The notes under the pieces are model-generated. The model searched no databases, was not told where the DNA came from, and saw only the letters and a list, made by a program, of their open reading frames with translations. From NCBI RefSeq assembly GCF_000829415.1, contig NZ_AP014637.1:1104501-1168500 (forward strand): 64,000 nt of DNA. Reading direction: 5' to 3'. The stretch comes from Pseudomonas sp. StFLB209 (GTDB taxonomy: Bacteria; Pseudomonadota; Gammaproteobacteria; Pseudomonadales; Pseudomonadaceae). Both the position numbers and the translations under genes were made by a program. Below, piece after piece: positions 29,726 to 39,106 of this stretch (position 1 is its first letter; each line of letters opens with the position of its first letter).

Positions 29726-29751
29726 AAAAATGGGGCCATAAAGGCCCCATT
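29726..29751 (-). terminator. Terminator of ettA
   Basis: AATGGGGCC pairs with GGCCCCATT around ATAAA; on the minus strand the stem continues as TTTTTGTGC. It lies 21 bases after the ettA stop. Confidence 0.88.
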
Positions 29752-29771
29752 CCTGTGCAGCTACAGCCGGC

Positions 29772-31439
29772 TTATTGGGCCAGCTTCTTGTGCCGGACCC
29801 GATGCGGCTGGGTGGCAGCATCGCCCAGGCGCTTCTTGCGATCGGCTTCGTACTCGGTGTAGTTGCCTTCGAAGAACACAATGTTCGAATCGTCTTCGTA
29901 AGCCAGGATGTGAGTTGCCACGCGGTCCAGGAACCACCGATCGTGGGAAATCACAATCGCTGCGCCCGGGAAGTCCAGCAGGGCCTCTTCCAGGGAGCGC
30001 AGGGTTTCGACGTCGAGGTCGTTGGACGGTTCGTCGAGCAGCAGGACGTTACCGCCCTCCTTCAGGGTCAGGGCCAGGTGCAAACGGCCACGCTCACCAC
30101 CGGACAGATCCTTGACGAACTTCTGCTGATCGCCACCCTTGAAGTTAAAGCGCCCCACATAGGTACGCGACGGAATCTCGTAGTTGCCGATGCGGATCTG
30201 GTCGGAACCGTCGGAGATCTGCTGGAACACGGTCTTGCCGCCATCGAGGTCGTCACGCGCCTGGTCGACACACGCCAGTTGCACGGTTTCGCCGATCGCG
30301 ATGCTGCCCGAGTCTGGCTGCTCCTTGCCCATGATCATGCGGAACAGGGTCGATTTACCTGCGCCGTTACCACCGATAACGCCGACGATCGCGCCTTTTG
30401 GCATGGTGAACGACAGGTTATCGATCAGCACCCGATCACCGTAGCTCTTGGTGACATTCTTGAACTCGATCACGTTGTCGCCCAGCCGCGGACCGGCCGG
30501 AATGTAGATCTCGTTGGTCTCGCTGCGCTTCTGGAATTCCTGCGATTGCATTTCTTCGAAGCGTGCCAGACGGGCCTTGGATTTGGACTGGCGGGCTTTG
30601 GCGCCTTTGCGCACCCACTCCAGCTCTTCCTTCATGGCTTTTTCGTGTGCGCTCTGTTGCTTGGACTCCTGCTCCAGACGCGCCGACTTGGTTTCCAGCC
30701 AGCCCGAGTAGTTGCCTTCGTACGGGATGCCTGCGCCGCGGTCGAGTTCAAGGATCCAGCCAGCGACGTTATCCAGGAAGTAACGGTCGTGGGTAATGGC
30801 TACCACAGTGCCCGGGAAGTCGTGCAGGAAGCGCTCCAGCCAGGCCACCGAGTCGGCGTCCAGGTGGTTGGTCGGCTCGTCAAGCAGCAGCATGTCCGGG
30901 GCGGACAGCAGCAGGCGGCACAGGGCGACGCGGCGTTTTTCACCACCGGACAACACCGCCACCTTGGCGTCCCAGGCCGGCAGGCGCAGCGCATCGGCGG
31001 CGACTTCCAGCTGACGCTCCAGGTTGTGACCATCGGCAGCCTGCAAAATGGCTTCGAGCTTGGCCTGTTCGGCGGCCAGCTTGTCAAAGTCAGCGTCCGG
31101 CTCGGCATAGGCGGCATAGACTTCGTCGAGGCGCACCTGGGCGTCCTTGATCACGCTGACCGCTTCTTCAACCACTTCACGGACGGTCTTTTCCGGGTCC
31201 AGTTGCGGCTCCTGCGGCAGATAGCCGACATTCAGCTCAGGCATCGGACGGGCTTCACCGTCGAACTCGGTGTCGACGCCAGCCATGATTTTCAGCAGGG
31301 TGGATTTACCCGAGCCGTTGAGGCCCAGCACGCCGATCTTGGCGCCCGGGAAGAACGACAGGGAGATGTTTTTGAGAATTTCCCGCTTCGGCGGCACTAC
31401 TTTGCTCAGCCGATGCATGGTGTAGACGTATTGAGCCAA
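29772..31439 (-). CDS. ettA: Energy-dependent translational throttle EttA (ABC-F)
   Basis: A 555-aa ABC-F protein with two ATPase domains and no membrane segment. Walker A motifs GLNGSGKS and GGNGAGKS and signature motifs LSGGEKRR and LSGGERGR are visible, as is the charged linker between domains. EttA binds the ribosomal E site and links the first elongation steps to the ATP/ADP ratio. The start is a TTG: the family begins [19 protein letters not shown], and only TTG stands before it, with AGG upstream. This gives exactly the 555-aa length of E. coli EttA; the longer frame to 31505 is rejected. Confidence 0.95.
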   Translation of the reverse strand: MAQYVYTMHRLSKVVPPKREILKNISLSFFPGAKIGVLGLNGSGKSTLLKIMAGVDTEFDGEARPMPELNVGYLPQEPQLDPEKTVREVVEEAVSVIKDAQVRLDEVYAAYAEPDADFDKLAAEQAKLEAILQAADGHNLERQLEVAADALRLPAWDAKVAVLSGGEKRRVALCRLLLSAPDMLLLDEPTNHLDADSVAWLERFLHDFPGTVVAITHDRYFLDNVAGWILELDRGAGIPYEGNYSGWLETKSARLEQESKQQSAHEKAMKEELEWVRKGAKARQSKSKARLARFEEMQSQEFQKRSETNEIYIPAGPRLGDNVIEFKNVTKSYGDRVLIDNLSFTMPKGAIVGVIGGNGAGKSTLFRMIMGKEQPDSGSIAIGETVQLACVDQARDDLDGGKTVFQQISDGSDQIRIGNYEIPSRTYVGRFNFKGGDQQKFVKDLSGGERGRLHLALTLKEGGNVLLLDEPSNDLDVETLRSLEEALLDFPGAAIVISHDRWFLDRVATHILAYEDDSNIVFFEGNYTEYEADRKKRLGDAATQPHRVRHKKLAQ

Positions 31440-31989
31440 AACCTGGACCTCGCTCGAAAACGTGATTGAAAGCCTTGCCTGGCAAGCAAAGCCATAAAGA
31501 AGCAATTATTCAGATTCAGAGCAGCAAAATTGCGCGGGCCGCGCGACGCGGTCGGAACACCGGGCAGGCTGCATTGCGTACGACAAACAAGCGCCACTCA
31601 ACTGCGCTCAGGGTCGGCAAGCTTAACCCAAGTCGGCGGACGCTGGCAGGGGGGCTGCCCGGCGACAGCCCGAAATCCGCCGTTACGCCGCAGGCAGATA
31701 CCGCCCTGGCGATATGACTAAAAAAGGTGCAGAAAACCCCTTGAACAATGCCAGATCCGGCTTAATTCTTTGCCGGTCCTTGCCGAGTAACAGTTACGCG
31801 CCTTGAATTGATCAAATGCGAAGTGAAATACGGCAAATACAACCAACCGAACGGGCCGACAAACAGGCGTGACCACCAATAAACGCTGGCACTTAGCCAC
31901 AACTAAAGGCATGCTAGCCGCCATTTGGGCGCCCGGCTTATAGTGCAGGCTGCATTCGCTGCTTCAGTCCAGTAGTCAGGAACATCGAC
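31440..31989. other. 550-base divergent intergenic region ettA/morA
   Basis: It should hold the promoters of ettA (minus) and morA (plus). I see a TATAGT at 31939-31944 as a possible morA -10, with a poor -35. A 6-bp palindromic hairpin CTTGCCTGGCAAG lies near the ettA start. The ORFs here have no Shine-Dalgarno and no recognisable protein. No REP unit. Confidence 0.5.
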
Positions 31990-34900
31990 TTGCCCACACC
32001 AACGGCTTCTACATCATCGCGTAGCGTCAAGAATTCCAGTCAACTGCCTGTGCGTGGTTCACTGAAAGGCGCGTTGGCCGCTCTGGTGTTGGTGATGCTC
32101 GCCCTGTTGCTGTGGCAATCCTTCGAGCAGTTTCAACAGACTCAAGAGCGTCAGCGCCAGCGCAGCCTGGACTACAGCATGCAGCTGGCAGACCGCCTGA
32201 GCCTGAACCTGACACTCAGCGCCCAGGTCAGCGTGAGCCTGCTGGATGAGGCGGTCAGCGTCGGTCAGTCGCTGGAGCAGCCCTCGACCCTGGACAACCT
32301 GCGCCAGGCGCTGCCGGCCCTGCAAAGCGTGGCCTGGCTCAGCCCAGCCGGCGATATCATCAAAGACAGTGCAATGGGCGCCGGTGACGCAGCCTTTCTC
32401 AAAGAGCAACTGCGCAAAGCCCAAGGCAAGCCGTACTACTACACCAACGCCAGCGACGGCCGGCTGGTTTACCTGTTGGTCCGTCAGGCGGGCGGCATTA
32501 CCGGTGACTACTGGGCATTGCGTCTGGGCCGGGAGGCACTCAAGCCGCTGACCCAGCAACCGTCCCACGACTTCATGCACCTGTGGCGCCTGGAAAATCG
32601 TGACCAGTCGCAGATTATCGCCCGTGACGGGCATCGCAGTAATGGCAACCTGCAAACGGTGCTGCTGCAACCGATCAGCAACAGCGACTGGCAACTGCAT
32701 GGTTTGTTCGATGCCCGGCAAGAGCGCGAGGCGCTAGTGTTGCCACTGATTTTCAAGTGCGTGCTGGCCATGATGTTTGCCATCCTGCCCTTGATTACCC
32801 TGTTTGGCTTGCGTCGCCGCCAGACCCAACTGGTTGAAAGCCGCCGCCGTTATCAGGGTATTTTCGAGGGGGCAGGCGTTGCCATCTGCGTGCTCGACAT
32901 GTCCGCGCTGTTTACCTTGCTCGACAGCTTGCAAGTGCGCAATGCCGAGGATCTGGACAGGCTGATCAAACACCAGCCCAGCCAGTTCAAACGGCTGCTC
33001 CAGCAATTGCACATCACAGAAGTCAATCAGTTCGCGCTGGACCTGCTGGGTATCGAGAACAGTCAGCAGGCCTGGGACTCGCTGATCGACGCAAACCCGA
33101 GAAACCCCGCAGGCCCAGGAACACGGATCATCCGCGCGGTCCTTGCCAATGAGCCGAGTCTGGAGCTGGAAATTCGCCTGACCCGTGACGCTGGTGAAGA
33201 CCAGCATCTCTGGCTGGTCATGCGCCTGCCCGAAGAGCAGAGCGACTACGACTCGGTGATTCTCAGCATTGGCGACATCACTAGCCGCAAGCAGATGGAA
33301 CTGTCGTTGCTGGACCGCGAAAGCTTCTGGTCCGACGTGGTTCGGACCGTGCCCGATCACCTGTACGTGCAAGACGTGCCCAGCCAGCGGATGATCTACA
33401 GCAACCACCATCTGGGGCAGACGCTGGGTTACAGCAAGACTGAACTGCAAAGCATGGGTGAGTTTTTCTGGGAGTTGCTGCTGCACCCCGACGATGCCAG
33501 CAACTACCGGGACATGCGCCTGCGCCAACGCCATCATGGGCACAACGAACTGCTGCAATGCGTACTGCGCTTTCGCGACTGCCAACAGAGCTGGCGCCAT
33601 TTCGATATCCGCGAACAGGCGATGGCCTGGGACAAGGATGACCAGGTCACGCGGATCATCGGTATTGCCAAAGACATCACCCACCAGGTGACCGCCAGCC
33701 AGTCGCTGCGCGACAGCGAACAGCGCTACCGGATGCTTGCCGAAAGCATCAGCGACGTTATCTTCTCCACTGATCGGGGTCTGGAACTCAACTACGTCAG
33801 CCCGTCAGTCGAAACGGTACTGGGCTACAGCGCCGACTGGATTGTCCGCAATGGCTGGAGCGCGGCGCTGGCTAACCCGCAGCAACTGACCGGCATCTAC
33901 AGCCTGATCGTTCGTATCCGCAAAATGTTGAACAAGCCGCACGACCTGGAGCGGCTGCGCAACGAAGTGCCGACCCGTCAGTTCGTCTTCGATTGCCTGC
34001 GCGCCGATGGCCGCAAGATTCCTATTGAGCTGCGCCTGGTACTGGTCTGGGACGAGCATGGCAGTTTCGAGGGCATCCTGGGCGTCGCCCGCGACGTCAG
34101 CCAGCAACGCCGGGCTGAAAAAGACCTGCGCATGGCGGCTACGGTTTTCGAGCACTCGACTTCCGCGATCCTGATCACCGACCCGGCCGGTTACATCGTG
34201 CAGGCCAATGATGCTTTCACCCGGGTCAGTGGCTACGAGGTCCACCAGATCCTGGACCAGTTGCCGACCCTGCTGACCGTAGAGCACGAAGAGGCGCACC
34301 TGCACCAGGTGCTCCGGCACCTTAACCAGCGCGGCAACTGGGAAGGCGAGGTTCAGCTCAAGCGCCGCAACGGCGAGCAATACCCGGCCTGGGTCGGGAT
34401 CACCGCAGTCCTTGATGATGAAGGCGACCTGGCCAGCTATGTGTGCTTCTTCAGCGACATCAGCGAGCGCAAGGCCAGCGAGCAGCGCATTCATCGCCTG
34501 GCCTACTACGACGCCCTGACCCACCTGCCCAACCGCACCCTGTTCCAGGACCGCCTCCATTCGGCATTGCAGCAGGCCGAGCGCCAGAGCGCCTGGGTGG
34601 TGCTGATGTTCCTCGACCTCGACCGTTTCAAACCGATCAACGACTCGCTCGGCCATGCCGCCGGCGACCGCATGCTCAAGGAAATGGCCAGTCGGCTGCT
34701 GGCCTGCGTGACTGATGACGATACCGTGGCACGCATGGGCGGCGACGAATTCACCCTGCTGCTGCACTCCGGCGCTACCCGTGAGGTTGCCCTGAACCGC
34801 GCCATTCATGTGGCCGAACAGATTCTCAACAGCCTGGTCACGCCGTTTGTTCTGGAGGGCCGCGAGTTCTTCGTCACTGCCAGTATCGGCATTGCCCTGA

Positions 34901-35811
34901 GTCCCCAGGATGGCCATGAACTGAGCCAGTTGATGAAGAACGCCGACACGGCGATGTATCACGCCAAAGAGCGCGGCAAGAACAACTTCCAGTTTTACCA
35001 GGCCGACATGAACGCAACCGCGCTGGAACGCCTGGAGCTGGAAAGCGATCTGCGCCACGCGCTGGAACAGGAAGAGTTCGTGCTTTACTACCAACCGCAG
35101 TTCAGCGGCGACGGCAAGCGCCTGACCGGCGCCGAGGCACTGCTGCGCTGGCGCCATCCACGACGCGGGCTGGTGCCACCGAACGACTTCATTCCAGTGC
35201 TCGAAGAGCTTGGCCTGGTCATGGAAGTTGGCGACTGGGTACTGGCCGAGGCCTGCCGCCAGCTCAAGACCTGGCACCAGGAACGGGTTCGGGTGCCGAA
35301 GGTGTCGGTCAATATTTCTGCCCGTCAGTTTGGCGACGGGCAACTGGGCGAACGCATCGCTGCCACCCTCAGGGACACCGGGCTGCCCCCGGCCTGCCTG
35401 GAGCTGGAACTGACCGAAAGTATCCTGATGCGTGAAGTCGGCGAAGCCATGCAGACCCTGGCCGGCCTCAAGAATCTCGGTTTGAGCATCGCGGTTGACG
35501 ACTTTGGCACCGGCTACTCATCGCTCAACTACCTCAAGCAGTTCCCGATCGATGTGCTCAAGATCGATCGCTCCTTCGTCGATGGTTTGCCCTCGGGCGA
35601 GCAGGATGCACAGATTGCCCGGGCGATCATCGCCATGGCGCACAGCCTGAACCTGTCGGTGATCGCCGAAGGCGTGGAAACCCACGAGCAACTGGACTTC
35701 TTGCGCGAGCATGGCTGCGACGAGGTACAAGGCTACCTGTTCGGCCGCCCGATGCCGGCCGGGCAGTTCGAGGCCCAGTTCAGCAATGACGCACTGTTCA
35801 TGCTGGATTGA
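31990..35811 (+). CDS. morA: MorA-type PAS-GGDEF-EAL motility/biofilm regulator
   Basis: A 1273-aa inner-membrane c-di-GMP protein. Helices at about 28-42 and 250-275 enclose a periplasmic domain. About four PAS modules follow (285-440, 445-575, 576-705, 706-835), then GGDEF (about 838-1000, intact MGGDEF near 916) and EAL (about 1015-1260; [32 protein letters not shown] all intact). MorA controls flagellar timing and biofilm in P. putida and P. aeruginosa. Position directly upstream of glyA matches PA4601-PA4602. The start appears to be TTG (31990) with CAGGAAC seven bases upstream; the first in-frame ATG is inside the membrane helix. Confidence 0.94.
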   Translation: MPTPTASTSSRSVKNSSQLPVRGSLKGALAALVLVMLALLLWQSFEQFQQTQERQRQRSLDYSMQLADRLSLNLTLSAQVSVSLLDEAVSVGQSLEQPSTLDNLRQALPALQSVAWLSPAGDIIKDSAMGAGDAAFLKEQLRKAQGKPYYYTNASDGRLVYLLVRQAGGITGDYWALRLGREALKPLTQQPSHDFMHLWRLENRDQSQIIARDGHRSNGNLQTVLLQPISNSDWQLHGLFDARQEREALVLPLIFKCVLAMMFAILPLITLFGLRRRQTQLVESRRRYQGIFEGAGVAICVLDMSALFTLLDSLQVRNAEDLDRLIKHQPSQFKRLLQQLHITEVNQFALDLLGIENSQQAWDSLIDANPRNPAGPGTRIIRAVLANEPSLELEIRLTRDAGEDQHLWLVMRLPEEQSDYDSVILSIGDITSRKQMELSLLDRESFWSDVVRTVPDHLYVQDVPSQRMIYSNHHLGQTLGYSKTELQSMGEFFWELLLHPDDASNYRDMRLRQRHHGHNELLQCVLRFRDCQQSWRHFDIREQAMAWDKDDQVTRIIGIAKDITHQVTASQSLRDSEQRYRMLAESISDVIFSTDRGLELNYVSPSVETVLGYSADWIVRNGWSAALANPQQLTGIYSLIVRIRKMLNKPHDLERLRNEVPTRQFVFDCLRADGRKIPIELRLVLVWDEHGSFEGILGVARDVSQQRRAEKDLRMAATVFEHSTSAILITDPAGYIVQANDAFTRVSGYEVHQILDQLPTLLTVEHEEAHLHQVLRHLNQRGNWEGEVQLKRRNGEQYPAWVGITAVLDDEGDLASYVCFFSDISERKASEQRIHRLAYYDALTHLPNRTLFQDRLHSALQQAERQSAWVVLMFLDLDRFKPINDSLGHAAGDRMLKEMASRLLACVTDDDTVARMGGDEFTLLLHSGATREVALNRAIHVAEQILNSLVTPFVLEGREFFVTASIGIALSPQDGHELSQLMKNADTAMYHAKERGKNNFQFYQADMNATALERLELESDLRHALEQEEFVLYYQPQFSGDGKRLTGAEALLRWRHPRRGLVPPNDFIPVLEELGLVMEVGDWVLAEACRQLKTWHQERVRVPKVSVNISARQFGDGQLGERIAATLRDTGLPPACLELELTESILMREVGEAMQTLAGLKNLGLSIAVDDFGTGYSSLNYLKQFPIDVLKIDRSFVDGLPSGEQDAQIARAIIAMAHSLNLSVIAEGVETHEQLDFLREHGCDEVQGYLFGRPMPAGQFEAQFSNDALFMLD

Positions 35812-35905
35812 AGCGGCGGCAGGCGGCTTCAGCCGCGATGGGGTCAGGCCAGGCACAGCAGAGGTGTCGCCTGGTCAATGTTCGCGGATGAATCCGCTCC
35901 TACGA
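35812..35905. repeat. REP pair after morA
   Basis: GGCGGCTTCAGCCGCGATG near 35822 and an inverted unit TTCGCGGATGAATCCGCTCC at 35881 flank about 45 bases, forming a REPIN directly after the morA stop. It probably limits readthrough from morA into glyA. Confidence 0.75.
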
Positions 35906-36009
35906 GCTTGCAGCTGCTTCACCCGACGGATGAGGCCCTTTCATATGCCAGAGATTCTCTGATGGGGTAGAATGCCCCCCTTTTCCGCTCCAAGCCCTCG
36001 AGGACAGCC

Positions 36010-37263
36010 ATGTTCAGCCGTGATTTGACTATCGCCAAGTTCGACCCCGATCTTTTTGCCGCCATGGAACAAGAAGCCGTGCGCCAGGAAGAGCACATCG
36101 AGCTGATCGCTTCGGAAAACTACACAAGCCCCGCAGTGATGGAAGCTCAGGGCTCGGCGCTGACCAACAAGTATGCCGAAGGTTACCCGGGCAAGCGTTA
36201 CTACGGTGGTTGCGAGTACGTCGACATCGTTGAACAACTGGCCATCGACCGCGCCAAAGAGCTGTTCGGTGCCGACTACGCCAACGTCCAGCCGCACGCT
36301 GGCTCCCAGGCCAACGCCGCTGTCTATCTGGCGCTGCTGCAGGCCGGCGACACCATCCTGGGCATGAGCCTGGCTCACGGTGGTCACCTGACCCACGGCG
36401 CCAGCGTCAGCTCGTCGGGCAAACTGTACAACGCCATTCAATACGGCATCGATGCCAACGGCCTGATCGACTACAACGAAGTCGAGCGCCTGGCTGTCGA
36501 GCACAAACCCAAGATGATCGTCGCCGGTTTCTCTGCCTATTCGCAGGTTCTGGACTTCGCTCGTTTCCGCGAAATCGCTGACAAGGTCGGCGCACTGCTG
36601 TTCGTCGATATGGCTCACGTCGCCGGTCTGGTCGCCGCTGGCGTCTACCCGAACCCGGTTCCGTTCGCTGACGTGGTCACCACCACGACTCACAAGACCC
36701 TGCGTGGTCCACGTGGCGGCCTGATCCTGGCCCGTGCCAACGCCGAGATGGAGAAGAAGCTCAACAGCGCAGTATTCCCGGGCGCCCAGGGCGGCCCACT
36801 GGAGCACGTGATCGCAGCCAAGGCGGTGTGCTTCAAGGAAGCCCTGCAACCTGAGTTCAAGGCGTACCAGCAGCAAGTGGTGAAGAACGCCCAGGCCATG
36901 GCCAGCGTGTTCATCGAGCGTGGCTTCGACGTCGTTTCCGGCGGCACCCAGAACCACCTGTTCCTGCTGTCTCTGATCAAGCAGGACATTTCCGGTAAAG
37001 ATGCAGACGCCGCTCTGGGCCGTGCCTACATCACCGTCAACAAGAACTCGGTACCTAACGACCCGCGTTCGCCATTCGTCACTTCGGGCCTGCGTTTCGG
37101 CACCCCGGCAGTGACCACTCGTGGCTTCAAGGAAACCGAGTGCAAGGAACTGGCTGGCTGGATCTGCGACATCCTGGCTGACCTGAACAACGAAGCCGTG
37201 ATTGATGCGGTACGCGAGAAGGTCAAGGCGATCTGTGCACGTCTGCCGGTTTACGGCGCGTAA
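36010..37263 (+). CDS. glyA: Serine hydroxymethyltransferase
   Basis: A 417-aa PLP enzyme that converts serine to glycine and supplies one-carbon units on tetrahydrofolate. The PLP lysine lies in [16 protein letters not shown], and the N-terminal [22 protein letters not shown] and [16 protein letters not shown] motifs are intact. Codon use is strongly biased, as in highly expressed genes. A P. aeruginosa genome carries several glyA copies; this is the one next to morA. It has its own terminator. Confidence 0.97.
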   Translation: MFSRDLTIAKFDPDLFAAMEQEAVRQEEHIELIASENYTSPAVMEAQGSALTNKYAEGYPGKRYYGGCEYVDIVEQLAIDRAKELFGADYANVQPHAGSQANAAVYLALLQAGDTILGMSLAHGGHLTHGASVSSSGKLYNAIQYGIDANGLIDYNEVERLAVEHKPKMIVAGFSAYSQVLDFARFREIADKVGALLFVDMAHVAGLVAAGVYPNPVPFADVVTTTTHKTLRGPRGGLILARANAEMEKKLNSAVFPGAQGGPLEHVIAAKAVCFKEALQPEFKAYQQQVVKNAQAMASVFIERGFDVVSGGTQNHLFLLSLIKQDISGKDADAALGRAYITVNKNSVPNDPRSPFVTSGLRFGTPAVTTRGFKETECKELAGWICDILADLNNEAVIDAVREKVKAICARLPVYGA

Positions 37264-37282
37264 TCGCGTAGCCTGCTGCATG

Positions 37283-37313
37283 AAAAAGCCCGGCCTTGGC
37301 ACCGGGCTTTTTT
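37283..37313 (+). terminator. Terminator of glyA
   Basis: AAAAAGCCCGG pairs with CCGGGCTTTTT around an 8-base loop and ends in six T. It begins 20 bases after the glyA stop. Confidence 0.93.
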
Positions 37314-37348
37314 GTGGCCGCGAGTTACTTTGGACGCCGCATACTCGG

Positions 37349-37437
37349 TGGTGGCTTGCCGACGAAGACGCCAGCACATTCGCAGCAGATGCTGTGACTT
37401 TACCGGCCTCTTCGCGAGCAAACTCGCTCCCACAGAG
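37349..37437. repeat. REPIN between glyA and yjiA
   Basis: GGTGGCTTGCCGACGAAGACG (left) and the inverted unit CCGGCCTCTTCGCGAGCAAA...CTCGCTCCCAC (right) flank a core with GCAGCAGATGCTGTGA, which resembles the core of the cluster at 27972-28185. It belongs to the same 35-bp REP family. The flank AAGCACTTAA...AGTATTGGC (37445 on) also recurs at 28191-28212. Confidence 0.8.
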
Positions 37438-37472
37438 GACATCAAGCACTTAATTGAATAGTATTGGCTTTA

Positions 37473-37784
37473 GCCGCGAATGGGTCTTTAGGCCGCTGGA
37501 AAATCCTTCATCGCGCTGCCTGAACTGCAGGTTTCGCCCTGCTGGGCGAGTGACTTTGGGGCGCCAAAGTCACCAAAGCGCTTGCTCCGGTCTTGGCCCC
37601 CTACGGGGGTCCCCTCACTCCGGTGCCGATTTGGCGGTCGGCGCGATGGGCGTCCTGCCCAGCGCACCTAAAACCGGCTTGCGTGCCGGTTTTCCCACCA
37701 AATCGACACCTCCAATCGGCCAGCGCCAATCGTCGCGTTCGGCGGTGTCTGTACCCTCTCGGCTCGAAGATCAAAATCAACGGC
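37473..37784. repeat. Modular structured intergenic repeat, copy B (longest)
   Basis: This occupies most of the 549-base gap between glyA and yjiA. It contains in order: GGGTCTTTAGGCCGCTGG and AAATCCTTCATCGCG; hairpin TCGCCC/GGGCGA (37534-37549); hairpin GTGACTTTGG/CCAAAGTCAC (37550-37573); AAGCGCTTGC; hairpin CCCCC/GGGGG (37597-37609); CTCCGGTGCCGATTTGGCGG; hairpin ACCGGC/GCCGGT near 37673-37690; and TCTCGGCTCGAAGATCAAAA. Parts recur at 47640-47801 and 56299-56460. ORFs inside it have no coding support. Confidence 0.8.
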
Positions 37785-37812
37785 TCACACCTTACCGCTT
37801 GTAGCTTGTAGC

Positions 37813-38793
37813 TTAAGCTCCAACCAGCGCGGCAAACCCTGCGCGGATCTTCTCCTCGGGCAATTCATCGGCAATGAACACGATCACGCTTTCACGCGCT
37901 TCGTCTTCGGCCCATTCGGTGTCCCAGTCGAAACCGTACAGTTTAAGCACGCCCTGAAACACCAGGCGGCGTGGTTCGCCGGCGATGTTGAGCACGCCCT
38001 TGTAGCGCAGCAATTGCTTGCCGTGATCTTCCAGCAGGGTGTTCATGAACTCGCTGAGCCGATCGATATCCAGCGGCTGGTCAGTGCGCAGTACCAGGCT
38101 GGAGATGCGGTCGCCGTTATTGCCGGCCGGTGCCACGGGACGCAAGGTGATGCCACCGCCCAGGTCGGCATTGAGGTTGAAGCCACGCACGTCCAGTAAC
38201 TCGGCCAGATCGATACGCCCGTGATCGACCGTACGGATCGGCGCACGACGGTTGATCCGCGCCAGACGGGCACTGAGCGCCTCGAATGTTTCGTCATCGA
38301 CCAGATCACGTTTGCTGACCAGCAGCCGGTCGGCGAAGCCGATCTGGGCCTGGGCGATGGTCTGGGTCAGGTGCACATCGGCATGCGCCGCGTCGACCAG
38401 GGTGATGATGCCGTCGAGGATGTAGCGCTCACGCAGTTCCTCGTCGATGAAGAACGTCTGCGCCACCGGCGCCGGGTCGGCCAGACCGGTGCATTCGATC
38501 ACCAGCCGGTCGAAAGCGATTTCGCCGCTGTCCAGGCGCTCCAGCAGCAGGTACAGCGCTTTGGTCAGGTCGGTGTGGATGGTGCAGCACACGCAGCCAT
38601 TGGACAGGGTCATGACCTGGACCGGCTCGTCGCCGAGCAACTGGCTGTCGATACCGGCGTCGCTGAATTCGTTTTCGATCACCGCAATCTTCAGGCCGTG
38701 CTCGGCCTTGAGCAGGTGGCGCAGCAAGGTGGTCTTGCCCGCGCCCAGAAAGCCGGTCAGCACGGTAACGGGGATGGGTTGCAACTCGCTCAT
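37813..38793 (-). CDS. yjiA: YjiA/CobW-family G3E GTPase
   Basis: A 326-aa GTPase of the COG0523 metal-chaperone group. Walker A is TGFLGAGKTTLL, the metal-binding GCVCCT motif is SNGCVCCTIHTDL, and the switch region ECTGLADPAPV and the NKxD-like SKRDLVDD follow. A C-terminal CobW_C domain (about 215-320) is present. Family role: delivering or sensing Zn, Co or other metals; the E. coli homologue sits with yjiX and a CstA-type transporter, as here. The start MSELQPIPVTVLTGFLG was preferred to an upstream one. A terminator lies between it and yjiX, so it may be expressed by readthrough or its own promoter. Confidence 0.93.
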   Translation of the reverse strand: MSELQPIPVTVLTGFLGAGKTTLLRHLLKAEHGLKIAVIENEFSDAGIDSQLLGDEPVQVMTLSNGCVCCTIHTDLTKALYLLLERLDSGEIAFDRLVIECTGLADPAPVAQTFFIDEELRERYILDGIITLVDAAHADVHLTQTIAQAQIGFADRLLVSKRDLVDDETFEALSARLARINRRAPIRTVDHGRIDLAELLDVRGFNLNADLGGGITLRPVAPAGNNGDRISSLVLRTDQPLDIDRLSEFMNTLLEDHGKQLLRYKGVLNIAGEPRRLVFQGVLKLYGFDWDTEWAEDEARESVIVFIADELPEEKIRAGFAALVGA

Positions 38794-38829
38794 GGGGGCT
38801 CCTTGGCAGAGGCTTGCACTAAAAACAAA

Positions 38830-38859
38830 ACGCGCCACAGGCAGGAACCTGTGGCGCGT
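38830..38859 (-). terminator. Terminator between yjiX and yjiA
   Basis: ACGCGCCACAGG and CCTGTGGCGCGT form a perfect 12-bp stem with a 6-base loop; on the minus strand it continues as TTTGTTTTTAG. It should end most cstA-yjiX transcripts. Confidence 0.9.
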
Positions 38860-38884
38860 CGGGTCAAACAGTCATGTCAGAGGT

Positions 38885-39082
38885 TCAACAACACTTCGGA
38901 CCACTCTTGCCACCGTAACGGGCTTCCTGGCGTTCCCGGAAGAACTCCTCGTAGCTCATTACCGGTTTGTCCGGGTGCTTGTTCTGCATATGTTCCACAT
39001 AGTTGTCGTAGTCGGGCATTCCCACCATCAGGCGTGCAGCCTGACCGAGGTATTTGCCCAGACGACCCAGGTCATTGAACAT
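38885..39082 (-). CDS. yjiX: YbdD/YjiX small protein
   Basis: A 65-aa protein, [58 protein letters not shown], ending KCC. This is the YbdD/YjiX (DUF466) family, always next to a CstA/BtsT transporter. The family's small partner is thought to be needed for transporter function. It lies 25 bases after cstA and shares its transcript. Length and motifs are complete. Confidence 0.95.
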   Translation of the reverse strand: MFNDLGRLGKYLGQAARLMVGMPDYDNYVEHMQNKHPDKPVMSYEEFFRERQEARYGGKSGPKCC

Positions 39083-39106
39083 TGGCAGATCCTCGCATGA
39101 CGCTCA

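Noticed and set aside
29775..31469. 564-codon frame opposite ettA
   Set aside because: Shadow; ettA motifs are intact on the minus strand.
31466..31721. Two small frames upstream of ettA
   Set aside because: No Shine-Dalgarno, no likeness to any protein, located in a promoter region.
31902..31930. FliA (sigma-28) promoter for morA
   Set aside because: TAAAGG and GCCGCC are present but the spacer is far too short.
33805..35343. 512-codon minus-strand frame inside morA
   Set aside because: Antisense to the PAS-GGDEF-EAL region; no start signals or protein likeness.
37454..37811. Plus-strand frames between glyA and yjiA
   Set aside because: They lie inside the structured repeat; similar frames in copies of such repeats are often annotated by mistake.
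37795..37815. GCTTGTA tandem repeat at the end of yjiA
   Set aside because: Fewer than three short units; probably the ragged edge of the neighbouring repeat.
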